Shown one piece after another: positions 1 to 9,266 of a stretch of 64,000 nucleotides of DNA. Source of the DNA: Rugamonas apoptosis (GTDB lineage Bacteria; Pseudomonadota; Gammaproteobacteria; Burkholderiales; Burkholderiaceae_D); contig NZ_JACEZU010000003.1 in the NCBI RefSeq assembly GCF_014042355.1, forward strand, positions 434,001-498,000, read 5' to 3'. Numbering within the stretch: position 1 is the stretch's first letter; every line of letters starts with the position of its first letter. The notes below the pieces were generated by a model. That model was not told the origin of the DNA and searched no databases. It worked only from the letters and a program-made list of their open reading frames with translations. A program made the position numbers and the translations under genes.

Positions 1-1952
1 TGGGCTTCCTGCATCAGGGCCAACTGTATGTGTGCGGCCGTAGCAAGGACATGCTGATCATCTGCGGCGCCAACTTCTTCCCGGACGACCTGGAGCAAGC
101 GGTGGCCGCCAGCGGCGCGGCCGTGCGGCCACGCGGCATCTGCGCGTTTCAATGCGATGACGGCGGTGTGACCGTGCTGGCCGAACCGCAGCGCACCGAA
201 GCCTTGCCTGATCCCGCGGCGCTGGCGCTGGCCATCCGCGCCGTCTGTGGCCTGCTGCCCGATCAACTGCATGTGGTGGCGCCCGGCACGGTCGCCATGA
301 CCACTTCGGGCAAGATCGCGCGGGCCGAGACGCGCGCGCTGTTCGAGGCTGGCAAGGCCGAAAGGCTGGCGAGTTGGCGCAACGATGCCCCCAGCCTGAC
401 GCAGCAGGAGGAGCCCGATGCGGACCAGCGGAACTGGCGCGGCGCCGTACGGCGTGCGTTCGCCCGCCAGGGGATCGCCAGCGACGGCGTGGCGCTGGCC
501 GACCTGGGTATTGATTCGCTGGCGCTGGCGGAAATCCAGATGGAACTGGAACAGGTGTTGCGCGGCTTCGGTTCCGGCGCGCTGGCCGAGGCACTCGACG
601 CGCCGTTGTTGCAGCGCCTGTCGCAGCGCAGCTTGTTGTCGGCATTGGCGCCGCTCGACTACAGTCACGATGGCGGGGCCGATGCTGCCATGGCGGCGCT
701 GGCCCAACTACGCGCTTCACTGGACGACGCCATCGCGGTCCGCATGCAGGAAGACCGCGCGCGTCCGCTGCCCGACACGGACTACCGGGCGCCGCCAACA
801 GGAACGGCCCGGCGCGCCATCCTGTTGACGGGTGTGACGGGTTTCTTCGGACCCTTCCTGCTGGATGAACTGCTGCGCCAGGGCGACGATGAACTGGTGG
901 TGCTGGTGCGCACCGCCGATCCGCTTGCCGCGATGGCGCGCGTAGAGGCAGCCTTGCGCCACGCGCGCCTGCTCACGCCCTCGCTGCAAGCGCAACTGCG
1001 CGCCCGCGTGCGCGCCGTGTGCGGCGATCTGGCGCAGCCGTTGTGGGGACTGGAGCTGGCACAGTGGCGGGCGTTGGCGGCCAGCGTGGGCGAGGTGTTC
1101 CACAACGGCGCCTGCGTCAACTACGTGATGACGTATGAAGCCATGCGCGCCACCAATGTCGAGGGCACGCGCACGGCCCTGCTGCTGGCCCGCGACAGCG
1201 GGGCGCGCTGTTTGCACCTGGTGTCGAGCACTTTTATCTTCGGCTGGAGCGCCAAGGGCGTGCTGCTGGAGCTGGACTGCAACGCGGGCATGGAGGCGCT
1301 GGACTTCGGTTACGCGCAAAGCAAATGGGTGGCCGAACAGCAGGCGCTGGCCGCGCGCGCCGGCGGCATGGACGTGCGCATCTACCGGCCCGCGCTGATT
1401 TCCGTCTCGACCCAAGGCGCCGGTGACGACAACGACGTGGCGTTGCGCATGCTGGCGTTCATGATACGGCACGGGATCGCCGTCGATACGCCCAACCAGC
1501 TCAGCATCGTGGCGGCGGACGTCATCGCCCACAACATCGTCGCCATCGCGCGCCAGGTGCACGCGCCGGCCACGCCGCTGCACGTGACGGCTGACCGCTA
1601 CTACAGCATGACGGCCCTGACGCGGGTGATAGAGCGCGACTTCGGTTACCGCTTCCGCTACTACGACATACCGCGCTTCATCGACCAGCTCAACCTGCGC
1701 TGTTCGGCCAGCGATCCCGTCTATCCGTTGCTCGATTTCTTCAACCGGTCAGCCGGCAAGATCGCCGCCATGCAGCTCAAGCGCTACAGCAGCAGCGCCT
1801 ATCGCCAGGCCCGCGATAGCCTGCCCGGCGGCCGGGCCGACCCTACGCTGGAGCAGACCGCCAGCTACTTGGTGCGCTATCTGCTGGAGCAGGGCATGAT
1901 TGCGCCGTTCAGGGCGGCGGTGGGCGCGGAGGCAGGCGCGGTGCGGGATTGA
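1..1952 (+). CDS. FAAL - acyl carrier protein - thioester reductase (3' part)
   Basis: The gene is cut by the window start; the frame is open from base 3. Residues up to about 115 are the C-terminal end of a fatty acyl-AMP ligase/adenylating enzyme (GRSKDMLI near the start, TTSGKIAR near residue 95). Next comes an acyl carrier protein domain with the phosphopantetheine serine in LGIDSLALAEI. From about residue 265 there is an NAD(P)-binding thioester reductase domain (LLTGVTGFFGPFLLDELL, then GYAQSK with the SDR Tyr/Lys pair). In this family the ligase loads an acyl-AMP onto the carrier and the reductase releases the chain as an aldehyde or alcohol. The substrate is probably a fatty acid, but the specificity-determining part lies outside the window. 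The end overlaps the convergent PAP2 gene by 44 bp. Confidence 0.85.
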   Translation, partial: GFLHQGQLYVCGRSKDMLIICGANFFPDDLEQAVAASGAAVRPRGICAFQCDDGGVTVLAEPQRTEALPDPAALALAIRAVCGLLPDQLHVVAPGTVAMTTSGKIARAETRALFEAGKAERLASWRNDAPSLTQQEEPDADQRNWRGAVRRAFARQGIASDGVALADLGIDSLALAEIQMELEQVLRGFGSGALAEALDAPLLQRLSQRSLLSALAPLDYSHDGGADAAMAALAQLRASLDDAIAVRMQEDRARPLPDTDYRAPPTGTARRAILLTGVTGFFGPFLLDELLRQGDDELVVLVRTADPLAAMARVEAALRHARLLTPSLQAQLRARVRAVCGDLAQPLWGLELAQWRALAASVGEVFHNGACVNYVMTYEAMRATNVEGTRTALLLARDSGARCLHLVSSTFIFGWSAKGVLLELDCNAGMEALDFGYAQSKWVAEQQALAARAGGMDVRIYRPALISVSTQGAGDDNDVALRMLAFMIRHGIAVDTPNQLSIVAADVIAHNIVAIARQVHAPATPLHVTADRYYSMTALTRVIERDFGYRFRYYDIPRFIDQLNLRCSASDPVYPLLDFFNRSAGKIAAMQLKRYSSSAYRQARDSLPGGRADPTLEQTASYLVRYLLEQGMIAPFRAAVGAEAGAVRD

Positions 1953-2631
1953 GGCGGCGCGCAACACGATCGCACAACCAGGCCGCCAGCAGGCCGGCGA
2001 CGGCGTCGGCCACCGTGTGCTGCTTGGACAGGCAGACGGCCGCCACGATCATGGCCAGCACCAGCGTGGCCGGCAGTCGCCAGCGGGTGTCGCTCCGCGC
2101 CAGCGCGCAAGTGGCCAACGCCGCCAGCGACACGTGCAATGACGGCAGCAGGTTGCGCGGCGGGTCGATCGCATGCAGACGCTGGAGGGCCCAGGCGGTC
2201 AGCGGGTCCAGTCCGGCGCCGCTGGCCTGGCGGCGCAGCTCGGGCGCTTCGGCCGGCAGCAACACAAAACACAGGAGCGAAAAGGCGATCAGCAGCGCAT
2301 AGCTGCGGGCGGTGTGCCGGAACAGTGCGGGTGACTGTAGCAGTACGGCTGGCATGGCGATCCAGATTATGCCGAACAGATAGGGCCACAGCGCCAGTCC
2401 GGCGAACGGGATAGCCGCATCCAGTGCGGTAGACGGATCAAAAATGGGCGCCGGATGCAGCCATGCGCCGGCTGTGAAATAACCGAGCGCCCAAAACCCT
2501 GCCAGCCCCATGCTCCAGGCCAGCCGGGTGCCCAAGATTAGTTGCGCTTCATCGATGGTGTCCTCCGCCCGTGAGATGACGTCTGCGCCGTGGAAGCAGT
2601 ATGCGTGATCGCCTGATTTCAATATAGTCAA
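1909..2631 (-). CDS. PAP2-family membrane phosphatase
   Basis: Integral membrane protein of 240 aa with about six hydrophobic stretches. It carries the phosphatidic-acid-phosphatase type 2 signatures: LPSLH around residue 162 and SKQHTVAD around residue 202, which supply the two histidines and the aspartate of the active site. The family removes phosphate from lipid phosphates or transfers phospho-headgroups; the substrate cannot be read here. The longest frame starts at a TTG with no clear ribosome binding site, so the first 20-30 residues are uncertain. It is convergent with the FAAL-ACP-reductase gene and overlaps its 3' end. A lipid-related link between the two is possible but not shown. 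Confidence 0.75.
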   Translation of the reverse strand: MTILKSGDHAYCFHGADVISRAEDTIDEAQLILGTRLAWSMGLAGFWALGYFTAGAWLHPAPIFDPSTALDAAIPFAGLALWPYLFGIIWIAMPAVLLQSPALFRHTARSYALLIAFSLLCFVLLPAEAPELRRQASGAGLDPLTAWALQRLHAIDPPRNLLPSLHVSLAALATCALARSDTRWRLPATLVLAMIVAAVCLSKQHTVADAVAGLLAAWLCDRVARRLNPAPRLPPRPPPP

Positions 2632-2710
2632 TAAAGCAAGTTAAAAATACACCAATTGTCACATTTATGGCTGAGTGTTTCACGTTTGGCGGGTCAATTG
2701 TTACTCCGGG

Positions 2711-2736
2711 CTTGAATTCGCTCTTATAATCCCCAC
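2711..2736 (+). promoter_or_regulatory. sigma-32-like heat shock promoter of htpG
   Basis: CTTGAA at 2711-2716, a 14-bp spacer and CCCCAC at 2731-2736 match the RpoH consensus (CTTGAAA, 11-16 bp, CCCCATNT). A TATAAT at 2725-2730 lies inside the spacer, so a vegetative promoter may overlap. The site ends 57 bp before the htpG start, which fits heat-shock control of HtpG. Confidence 0.65.
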
Positions 2737-2792
2737 CTTCGGAAAATCCGTGCAACAAACCCTGTATCAACCGAGACTAACTAGAGGTAAAA

Positions 2793-4712
2793 ATGGCTGA
2801 CAACGAAAAGCAAACCTTGGGCTTTCAAGCTGAAGTGAAACAGCTGCTGCAATTGATGATCCACTCGCTGTACTCGAACAAGGAAATCTTCCTGCGCGAG
2901 CTGGTGTCGAACGCGTCGGACGCGGCCGACAAGCTGCGCTTCGAGGCGATCAATAACGACGCCCTGTACGGCAACGATCACGAACTGAAGATCAAGGTCA
3001 GCTTCGACAAGGAAGCGCGCACCATCACCATTTCCGACAACGGCATCGGCATGAACCGCGAGGAAGCCATCTCGCACCTGGGCACCATCGCCAAATCGGG
3101 CACCAAGGAATTCTTCGGCAAACTGTCGGGCGACCAGCAGCAGGACGCGGCCCTGATCGGCCAGTTCGGCGTGGGCTTCTACTCCGGCTTCATCGTGGCC
3201 GACAAGATCACGGTCGAAACCCGCCGCGCCGGCGCGGCCGCCAACGAGGCCGTGCGCTGGGAATCGGGCGGCGAGGGCGATTACAGCGTGGAGGCGATCG
3301 AGAAGGCCTCGCGCGGCACCGACATCATCCTGCACCTGCGCGAAGGCGAGGACGAGCTGCTGTCGAGCTGGAAGATCAAGTCCATCATCCGCAAATACTC
3401 CGACCACATCTCGCTGCCCATCATGATGCGCAAGGAAGAATGGGACGAGGAGAAGAAGGAAACCGTGCTCAAGGACGAGCTGGAAACCATCAACCAGGCC
3501 AGCGCCCTGTGGGCCCGCAACAAGTCCGATATCACCGACGAGCAGTACGAGGAGTTCTACAAGCACGTCTCGCACGACTTCCAGGCACCGCTGACCCACA
3601 CCCACAACCGGGTCGAAGGCCGCAGCGAATACACGCAACTGCTGTACATCCCGGCCAAGGCCCCGTTCGACCTGTGGGACCGCAACAAGCGCAGCGGCAT
3701 CAAGCTGTACGTCAAGCGCGTGTTCATCATGGACGACGCCGAGCAACTGATGCCGACTTATTTGCGCTTCGTGAAAGGCGTGATCGATTCGGCCGACTTG
3801 CCGCTGAACGTGTCGCGCGAAATCCTGCAGGAGTCGCGCGACGTGAAGGTGATCCGCGACGGCTCGACCAAGCGCGTGATCGGCATGCTGGAGGAACTGG
3901 CCAACGCCGATGAGCAGGACAAGAAGGACAAGTACACCACCTTCTGGAAGGAATTCGGCCAGGTGCTCAAAGAGGGCATCGGCGAGGACGCCACCAACAA
4001 GGAACGCCTGTCCAAGCTGCTGCGCTTCGCGTCCACCCACAACGACAACGACGAGCAGAACGTCTCGTTCGAGCAGTACGTGGCGCGCCTGAAGGAAGGC
4101 CAGGACAAGATTTACTACGTCACGGCTGATAACTACAAGGCCGCCAAGAACAGCCCGCATCTGGAAATCTTCCGCAAGAAGGGCGTGGAAGTGCTGCTGC
4201 TGACGGACCGCGTGGATGAGTGGATGCTGTCGTTCCTGCAGGACTACGAAGGCAAGGAACTGGTGTCGGTCGCCAAGGGCGGCCTGGACCTGGGCCAGCT
4301 GGAGGACGAGGCCGAGAAGAAGGAACACGAGGAAACCGAATCGTCCTACAAGGACCTGGTGGCCAAGATGAAGGAAGCGCTGGGCGAGAAGGCCAAGGAC
4401 GTGCGCGTCACGTTCCGCCTGACCGATTCGCCGGCCTGCCTGGTGGCGGACGAGCACGAATTGTCCGGCAACCTGCTGCGCATGCTGAAGGCGGCCGGCC
4501 AGAGCGCGCCCGATTCCAAGCCCATCCTGGAAATCAACCCCAACCACCCGCTGGTGACGCGCCTGAAGTACCAGGACGCAGGCAGCCAGTTCAATGACTG
4601 GGCCCATATCCTGTTCGACCAGGCCATGCTGGCCGAAGGCGGTTCGCTCAGCGATCCGGCCACCTTCGTCAAGCGTTTGAACGAAATGCTGCTCAACAGC
4701 GCGGCCAAGTAA
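2793..4712 (+). CDS. htpG: Chaperone HtpG (Hsp90)
   Basis: Full-length Hsp90 homologue of 639 aa, a cytosolic ATP-dependent chaperone that remodels client proteins, often with DnaK. The N-terminal GHKL ATPase domain is clear: [12 protein letters not shown] around residue 36, DNGIGM around residue 85 and GQFGVGFYS around residue 123. The middle and C-terminal dimerisation domains follow without a gap. The start ATG follows an AGAGG ribosome binding site. It is a single-gene unit: an RpoH-like promoter lies upstream and two hairpins, one with a T-run, lie directly downstream. Confidence 0.98.
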   Translation: MADNEKQTLGFQAEVKQLLQLMIHSLYSNKEIFLRELVSNASDAADKLRFEAINNDALYGNDHELKIKVSFDKEARTITISDNGIGMNREEAISHLGTIAKSGTKEFFGKLSGDQQQDAALIGQFGVGFYSGFIVADKITVETRRAGAAANEAVRWESGGEGDYSVEAIEKASRGTDIILHLREGEDELLSSWKIKSIIRKYSDHISLPIMMRKEEWDEEKKETVLKDELETINQASALWARNKSDITDEQYEEFYKHVSHDFQAPLTHTHNRVEGRSEYTQLLYIPAKAPFDLWDRNKRSGIKLYVKRVFIMDDAEQLMPTYLRFVKGVIDSADLPLNVSREILQESRDVKVIRDGSTKRVIGMLEELANADEQDKKDKYTTFWKEFGQVLKEGIGEDATNKERLSKLLRFASTHNDNDEQNVSFEQYVARLKEGQDKIYYVTADNYKAAKNSPHLEIFRKKGVEVLLLTDRVDEWMLSFLQDYEGKELVSVAKGGLDLGQLEDEAEKKEHEETESSYKDLVAKMKEALGEKAKDVRVTFRLTDSPACLVADEHELSGNLLRMLKAAGQSAPDSKPILEINPNHPLVTRLKYQDAGSQFNDWAHILFDQAMLAEGGSLSDPATFVKRLNEMLLNSAAK

Positions 4713-4727
4713 GCGCAAGTAGTTGAA

Positions 4728-4795
4728 CCCGGCCGTACGGCCGGGTGCCATGAATGGGCGCCCTGTTCACGTGAGTGAGCGGGGCGCCTTTTTTT
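4728..4795 (+). terminator. Terminator region after htpG (two hairpins)
   Basis: A perfect 8-bp stem with a 2-nt centre (4728-4745) is followed by a second stem, GGCGCCC at 4757-4763 with GGGCGCC at 4782-4788, and then seven Ts. The second hairpin is a typical rho-independent terminator. Confidence 0.8.
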
Positions 4796-4812
4796 GGGCT
4801 GGACGGTATGTG

Positions 4813-5406
4813 CTAGCCGCGCTGCCGCCGCCTGAGCAACAACAAAGGCAGGCCGACAGCCAGCATGGCCAGTCCGCTCGGTTCAGGTACCGGGGCGGCT
4901 GGCGTGAAGCCGCGTATCTCGCCGTTCGGATATTTGTCCGAGTGGATGTTGAGATAGGCTTCGCCGCCGCTCAGTCCTGCCATCAGCGCTTTTTCCGCGC
5001 CCGTTGTGGTGCCGCCGTGGGCCGTGATGAAGGCCGGGTTCCAGCTGCTCGCTTGCGACGTGTCGAACAGGTGGGTGTAGGCGCCGCCGTGGCCGCCCAG
5101 CGGGAAGCCCGTGAAGCTGGGTAGTTCCGTGGCCACCCCCGCGCTGCCGGTGCCTGGTGAGGTGGTGCAGCAGTGGATGTGGGCGGCCGTGGTCACGCCA
5201 TCCAGTCCGCCATAGGCGACGGTGACCTGCAATTGGTGCATCAGGTCGTCGAAATTGATGACCGCCGCGCCTATGCCTTTGGAGGCGTTGGCTGGGTCCT
5301 CGTGCGCCCCGTCGAGCAGGAATGCGTAGCTGGCCGCGTGGGCCGCTGTCATGGTCGAGAGCAGCAGCGTCAATGCTGCCGCGCCATGTCGGATTTGCTT
5401 ATTCAT
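4813..5406 (-). CDS. CHRD domain protein with PEP-CTERM anchor
   Basis: Exported protein of 197 aa. A signal peptide (hydrophobic LTLLLSTMTAAHA) is followed by a CHRD domain, recognisable from the AHIHCCTTSPGTG and AYLNIHSDKYPNGEIRG blocks. The C-terminus is a PEP-CTERM sorting signal: VPEPSG, a hydrophobic helix, then RRRQRG. Proteins of this class are processed by an exosortase and tend to be surface or exopolysaccharide associated; the role of CHRD is not established. The start at 5406 was chosen because AAGGAG precedes it at good spacing; an upstream GTG extension lacks this. No exosortase gene is in the window. Confidence 0.9.
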   Translation of the reverse strand: MNKQIRHGAAALTLLLSTMTAAHAASYAFLLDGAHEDPANASKGIGAAVINFDDLMHQLQVTVAYGGLDGVTTAAHIHCCTTSPGTGSAGVATELPSFTGFPLGGHGGAYTHLFDTSQASSWNPAFITAHGGTTTGAEKALMAGLSGGEAYLNIHSDKYPNGEIRGFTPAAPVPEPSGLAMLAVGLPLLLLRRRQRG

Positions 5407-5510
5407 CTTATCTCCTTTGCTGGTTCTTGAAACGGCGGGCGGACTGTCGCCCGCCACCATTAGACCTGGCCTCGCAAAGAGGAGTTCCTGCTGCTGGGAT
5501 AAGGGTCTAT

Positions 5511-6056
5511 CTAGCGCTGCAGCTGAGCGCAGAAGTCCAGCAGCAGCTGTTCACCTTCCGGCCACGGGCCGTAGCCGGCGTCGCCATTGATGTGGCCCGC
5601 GTCGCCGATGGTCACCAGGCGGCTGCCCCACGCGGCCGCGAACTGCTGCGCGCGCTCGATGCGGACATATGGATCGTCGGTGCTGGCCACCACCAGGCTG
5701 GGGAAGGGCAGCGGCGCCAACTGCATGGGCTGGAAGCCGGTGGTGCAGTCGGGGTAGCTGGGCGCATCGACGTCGCTGGGGCCGACCAGGAAGGCGCCGG
5801 CCACCCGCGCGCGCGAACCGGAGGCGGCCCAGCGCGTCACCAGGCTGCAACTCAGGCTGTGTGCGGCCAGCACGGGCGGCTGTGCGCAGGCGGCGATGGC
5901 CGCATCCAGTTCCGCCACCCATTCGGCGCAGTCGGGAGTGTCCCAATCGCGATGCGGCACACGCAGCCAGCCGGGATGTTTGGCTTCCCACTGGGTTTGC
6001 CAGTGCAGCGGTCCCGAATTCCACAATCCGGCCAGCGTCAGTACCTGCGGTTCCAT
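5511..6056 (-). CDS. RBBP9/YdeN-family alpha/beta hydrolase
   Basis: Small serine hydrolase of 181 aa. The nucleophile elbow reads AAHSLSC in place of the usual GHSLG. Near the C-terminus VASTDDPYV supplies the acid and GDAGHIN the histidine of the triad, as in the RBBP9/YdeN family. The substrate is unknown. The ATG at 6056 follows AAAGGG at good spacing; a TTG 15 bp upstream is less likely. It is encoded on the same strand downstream of kynA with a gap of about 70 bp. The fold family differs from KynB formamidase, so it should not be assumed to supply the missing pathway step. Confidence 0.8.
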   Translation of the reverse strand: MEPQVLTLAGLWNSGPLHWQTQWEAKHPGWLRVPHRDWDTPDCAEWVAELDAAIAACAQPPVLAAHSLSCSLVTRWAASGSRARVAGAFLVGPSDVDAPSYPDCTTGFQPMQLAPLPFPSLVVASTDDPYVRIERAQQFAAAWGSRLVTIGDAGHINGDAGYGPWPEGEQLLLDFCAQLQR

Positions 6057-6128
6057 GCGTCGCCCTTTCAATGTTAAATGAAAGGCAATGATAGCCGAAG
6101 TGGGCCGCGACTGTGCGCGGCCGTACCG

Positions 6129-6992
6129 TTACAGCTCCGTACGCAGGGCGAACAGTTCCGGGAACAGCACCACGTCCAGCATCTTGCGCAGGTAGCTCAC
6201 GCCGGCCGTGCCGCCGGTGCCGGTCTTGAAGCCGATGATGCGCTCGACCGTCGTCACATGGCGGAAGCGCCAGAATCGGAACGCCGTCTCCAGGTCGACC
6301 AGCTTCTCGGCCAGCTCGTACAGGGCCCAGTGGTGGTCGGGGTCGCGGTACACTTCCAGCCAGGCAGCCTTGACAGAGGCGTCCGCCACGGTGGGCTGGG
6401 TGCAGTCCGCGTTCAGGCGTTCGGGCGAGATGGCCAGGCCGCTACGGGCCAGCAGATGGATGGATTCGTCGTACAGCGACGGTGTGCGCAGCGCCGTATC
6501 CAGCAGCGCGAATACTTCCGGCGTGGTGCTGTGCACATTGAGCAGGGCCGCGTTCTTGTTCCCCAGGATGAATTCAATCTCGCGGTACTGATACGACTGG
6601 AAGCCGGACGAGGCGCCCAGGTAGGGGCGGATGGCCGTGTATTCGGGCGGCGTCATGGTCGCCAGCACATCCCATGCGTGCACCAGCTGATCCATGATGC
6701 GGGCCACGCGGGCCAGCATCTTGAAGGCGGGCGCCAGGTCGTCGGCGCGCAGGTGGGTGCGCACGGCGTGCAGCTCGTGCAGCATCAGCTTCATCCACAG
6801 TTCGCTGGTCTGGTGCTGGACGATGAACAGCATTTCATTATGGTTGGGCGACAGTGGATGCTGCGCGTTGAGGATCTGGTTCAGGCCCAGGTAGTCGCCG
6901 TAGCTCATCGATTTGCTGAAGTCCATCTGGGCGCCATGCCATTGGGTGGAGTGCGGGCAGCCGCCCGCGCCTTGTTTGTCTTGTTCGCTCAT
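6129..6992 (-). CDS. kynA: Tryptophan 2,3-dioxygenase
   Basis: Haem enzyme that opens the indole ring of L-tryptophan to N-formylkynurenine, the first step of the kynurenine route. The 287-aa product matches the family over its length: [20 protein letters not shown] with [15 protein letters not shown] at the N-terminus, the region that holds the haem-ligand histidine and substrate pocket. Near the C-terminus are [14 protein letters not shown] and [13 protein letters not shown]. The start MSEQDKQG lies 20 bp after the kynU stop, so kynU-kynA form an operon with kynU first. A formamidase gene (kynB), often part of this operon, is absent here. Confidence 0.97.
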   Translation of the reverse strand: MSEQDKQGAGGCPHSTQWHGAQMDFSKSMSYGDYLGLNQILNAQHPLSPNHNEMLFIVQHQTSELWMKLMLHELHAVRTHLRADDLAPAFKMLARVARIMDQLVHAWDVLATMTPPEYTAIRPYLGASSGFQSYQYREIEFILGNKNAALLNVHSTTPEVFALLDTALRTPSLYDESIHLLARSGLAISPERLNADCTQPTVADASVKAAWLEVYRDPDHHWALYELAEKLVDLETAFRFWRFRHVTTVERIIGFKTGTGGTAGVSYLRKMLDVVLFPELFALRTEL

Positions 6993-7012
6993 GGAGTGCT
7001 CTATATAAAGTG

Positions 7013-8263
7013 TCAGGTCACGGCGTCGCGCTGGGCGTTCACGTCGTAGGCTTGCCGGTCCAGGATGTCGCGCAGGATCTCGACCGCGTCCCACACGTCG
7101 GCATGGCTGGTGTAGAGCGGTGTGAAGCCGAAGCGCATGATGGACGGCTCGCGGTAGTCGCCGATCACGCCGCGCGCGATCAGGGCCGACATCACGGCAT
7201 AGCCATGCGGATGGGCGAAGCTGACCTGGCTGCCGCGGCGGGCGTGCTCACGCGGCGTCACCAGTTCCAGCGGATGGGCGGCGCAGCGCTGCTCCACCAA
7301 GGCGATGAACAGGTCGGTCAGGGCCAGCGACTTGGCGCGGATGACGTCCATGGTGGTTTGCGCGAACACGTCCAGGCCGCATTCGACCATGGCCAGCGAT
7401 ACCACCGGCTGGGTGCCGCACAGGGCGCGGCCGATGCCGTCCGTGGCGCTGAAGTGGGGCGCCATCGCGAACGGCGCCGCATGGCCCCACCAGCCCGACA
7501 GCGGTTGCTGGAAGCGGGCCTGGTGGCGGGGGGGGACCCAGATGAAGGCGGGCGCGCCGGGGCCGCCGTTCAGGTATTTATAGGTGCAGCCCACGGCCAG
7601 GTCGGCGCCGTCCGCGTGCAGGTCGACCGGCACGGCGCCGGCCGAGTGGGCCAGATCCCACACGATCAGGGCGCCGCGCGCATGGGCCAGGGCGCTGGTG
7701 GCGGCCATGTCGTGCTGGTAGCCGGTGCGGTAGTTGACGTGGGTGAGCATGACGACGGCCGTGTCGGCATCGATCGCCTGGGGCAGCTCGTCCACGGTAT
7801 CGACCAGGCGCACGGTATAGCCCCGCGCCAGCCAGGACGACAGGCCCTGCGCCATATAGATATCAGTGGGGAAGTTGCTGCGTTCGGTGACGATGACGCG
7901 GCGGGCGGCCCGTTCCGGGTCGTCGGCCTGCATGCGCAGGGCGGCGGCCAGTGCCTTGAACAGGTTGACGGAGGTGGTGTCGGTCACCACCACTTCGCCG
8001 GCGGCGGCGCCGATCAGGGGTGCCAGCCGGTCGCCCAGGCGGCGCGGCAGGTCGAACCAGCCGGCCGTGTTCCAGCTGCGGATCAGGTCGTGGCCCCATT
8101 CGCGGGCGATCACATCCTGGGCGCGGGCCAGTGCCGCCTTGGGGCGCGCGCCTAAAGAATTGCCATCCAGATAAATAACGGATGGCGGCAAGTCGAACTG
8201 GTCGCGCAGGGCGGCGAGCGGATCACGCGCGTCGCTTTCCTGACAGTCTATGCGAGTAGTCAT
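7013..8263 (-). CDS. kynU: Kynureninase
   Basis: PLP enzyme that cleaves kynurenine to anthranilate and alanine. At 416 aa it has the usual size. Diagnostic stretches are [15 protein letters not shown] near the N-terminus, [20 protein letters not shown] for the cofactor pocket, and [11 protein letters not shown], whose lysine binds PLP. It is the first gene of the kynU-kynA operon; the upstream region holds a perfect 12-bp palindrome. With KynA it converts tryptophan to anthranilate if a formamidase is supplied elsewhere. Anthranilate can feed catabolism or quinolone-type signals, which is general knowledge and not shown here. Confidence 0.97.
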   Translation of the reverse strand: MTTRIDCQESDARDPLAALRDQFDLPPSVIYLDGNSLGARPKAALARAQDVIAREWGHDLIRSWNTAGWFDLPRRLGDRLAPLIGAAAGEVVVTDTTSVNLFKALAAALRMQADDPERAARRVIVTERSNFPTDIYMAQGLSSWLARGYTVRLVDTVDELPQAIDADTAVVMLTHVNYRTGYQHDMAATSALAHARGALIVWDLAHSAGAVPVDLHADGADLAVGCTYKYLNGGPGAPAFIWVPPRHQARFQQPLSGWWGHAAPFAMAPHFSATDGIGRALCGTQPVVSLAMVECGLDVFAQTTMDVIRAKSLALTDLFIALVEQRCAAHPLELVTPREHARRGSQVSFAHPHGYAVMSALIARGVIGDYREPSIMRFGFTPLYTSHADVWDAVEILRDILDRQAYDVNAQRDAVT

Positions 8264-8293
8264 TCAGTAACTTTCTTCGGGTAGAGGAAATAC

Positions 8294-8305
8294 TTGAGGC
8301 CTCAA
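8294..8305. promoter_or_regulatory. Palindrome TTGAGGCCTCAA upstream of kynU
   Basis: Perfect 12-bp palindrome 31 bp before the kynU start. Kynurenine operons in related bacteria are activated by the Lrp/AsnC-type KynR. This is a candidate operator by position only. Confidence 0.35.
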
Positions 8306-8478
8306 CAATTGAAGCGCTAGCCGCGAGTGTAGCAATTTTTTCTTCGTTTTAGCCAAAAACAGGGCCGATCCGCCCGGTTCCCGGATCACCGCATTGCCCG
8401 CAAACCCGCATGAACAGGGGCTTTGCGGCCGATCACCCCATTATTTTCAAAAATTTTCAAAAAAATTCAAAAAAACCC

Positions 8479-8505
8479 TAAAGTTCCCCAAAACCCTGCC
8501 GTTAC
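8479..8505 (+). promoter_or_regulatory. FliA (sigma-28)-type promoter, copy 1, upstream of flhD
   Basis: TAAAGTTC, exactly 11 bp, then GCCGTTAC. The enterobacterial sigma-28 consensus is TAAAGTTT-N11-GCCGATAA, so spacing and both boxes fit. A-rich tracts lie immediately upstream. It is about 400 bp before flhD. Confidence 0.6.
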
Positions 8506-8600
8506 CAGTTTCATGAGGCGGCTGAAAAGATGCTTCGGACGGTCCCGGCGGGGCGGATGTAAAAAATCGAAAAATTTTTCAATTTTTTTCGTCCAGACCC

Positions 8601-8627
8601 TAAAGTTCCTGAAAAGGCTGCCGTTAC
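8601..8627 (+). promoter_or_regulatory. FliA (sigma-28)-type promoter, copy 2, upstream of flhD
   Basis: Second TAAAGTTC-N11-GCCGTTAC, 122 bp downstream of the first and also preceded by A/T tracts. The identical boxes and similar flanks make this a direct repeat of the promoter region. It lies about 280 bp before the flhD start. Confidence 0.6.
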
Positions 8628-8751
8628 CGGTGTAGATGTGGCAAAAATGAGTCGCTGTAACGCACTATTTTGATGCTAAGGACAGGATGTTGTTGAAGCT
8701 TCCCGACCGCTTGAAACCCGCGCCGCAAGGGCGTTGGAGACTGATCTGCGA

Positions 8752-8825
8752 GTGTTTGTAAGACAAACACCGACAGGTCGCACCCGCTATTTCCCGACGA
8801 AAAATACAGAGAGTAGCCTCTACTC
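8752..8825 (+). promoter_or_regulatory. Structured 5' leader of flhDC (two hairpins)
   Basis: GTGTTTGT (8752-8759) and ACAAACAC (8763-8770) form a perfect 8-bp hairpin with a 3-nt loop. A second hairpin, GAGTAG (8811-8816) and CTACTC (8820-8825), is followed by CGTTTTTTG and so resembles a weak intrinsic terminator 80 bp before flhD. It may attenuate or stabilise the flhDC mRNA, or the first repeat may be a protein operator. The remainder of 8264-8909 shows A-tracts and no gene. Confidence 0.4.
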
Positions 8826-8909
8826 CGTTTTTTGTTGCTCCCGCAGAATGTATCTCACTGGAAACGCAATTGTGTTCCGAGCTGAAGATAACGGATCGAG
8901 GAGATGGAA

Positions 8910-9227
8910 ATGACTGCTAACGATATGATGGCTGAAATTCGCGACGCAAACCTGAGCTACCTGATGTTGGCGCAGCAGATGATTCGTGCGGACAAGGTGA
9001 CGGCAATCTTCCGCCTGGGCATCGCCGCTGAAATCGCCGAGCTGATCGAGGGCATGAGCAACGCCCAGATCCTCAAGCTCGCCGGCGGCAACATGATGCT
9101 GGCCCGCTTCCGCTTCGACGACAGCGCCATCCTGTCCATGCTGACCAGCCACAACAAGGATCGCTCGCTGGCCCAGTCGCACGCCGCCATCCTGATGGCC
9201 GGCCAGCCAGTGGAAGAAATCGTTTAA
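8910..9227 (+). CDS. flhD: Flagellar master regulator subunit FlhD
   Basis: 105-aa FlhD, which with FlhC forms the FlhD4C2 activator of early flagellar genes. The sequence is typical: DANLSYLMLAQQMIRADK near the N-terminus and RLGIAAEIAELIEGMSNAQILKLA in the middle. Of two in-frame ATGs six bases apart, the second (8910) was chosen: GAGGAG at 8898-8903 sits 6 bp before it but directly abuts the first. flhC follows after 39 bp. The long upstream region carries two FliA-type promoters and hairpins. Confidence 0.95.
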   Translation: MTANDMMAEIRDANLSYLMLAQQMIRADKVTAIFRLGIAAEIAELIEGMSNAQILKLAGGNMMLARFRFDDSAILSMLTSHNKDRSLAQSHAAILMAGQPVEEIV

Positions 9228-9266
9228 GATTCCACTTTTCACCAGCAACATCCAGGAGAGCACATC

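Noticed and set aside
2781..4751. Long open frame opposite htpG (about 650 codons)
   Set aside because: Mirror of the biased codon use of htpG; His/Gln/Leu-rich translation without family features.
5511..6056. RBBP9-like hydrolase as the missing kynurenine formamidase
   Set aside because: It belongs to a serine-hydrolase family different from bacterial KynB; position next to kynA alone is not enough.
8423..8635. 70-codon frame before flhD
   Set aside because: Runs through A-tracts and both FliA-type promoters; Lys/Phe-rich product, no ribosome binding site.
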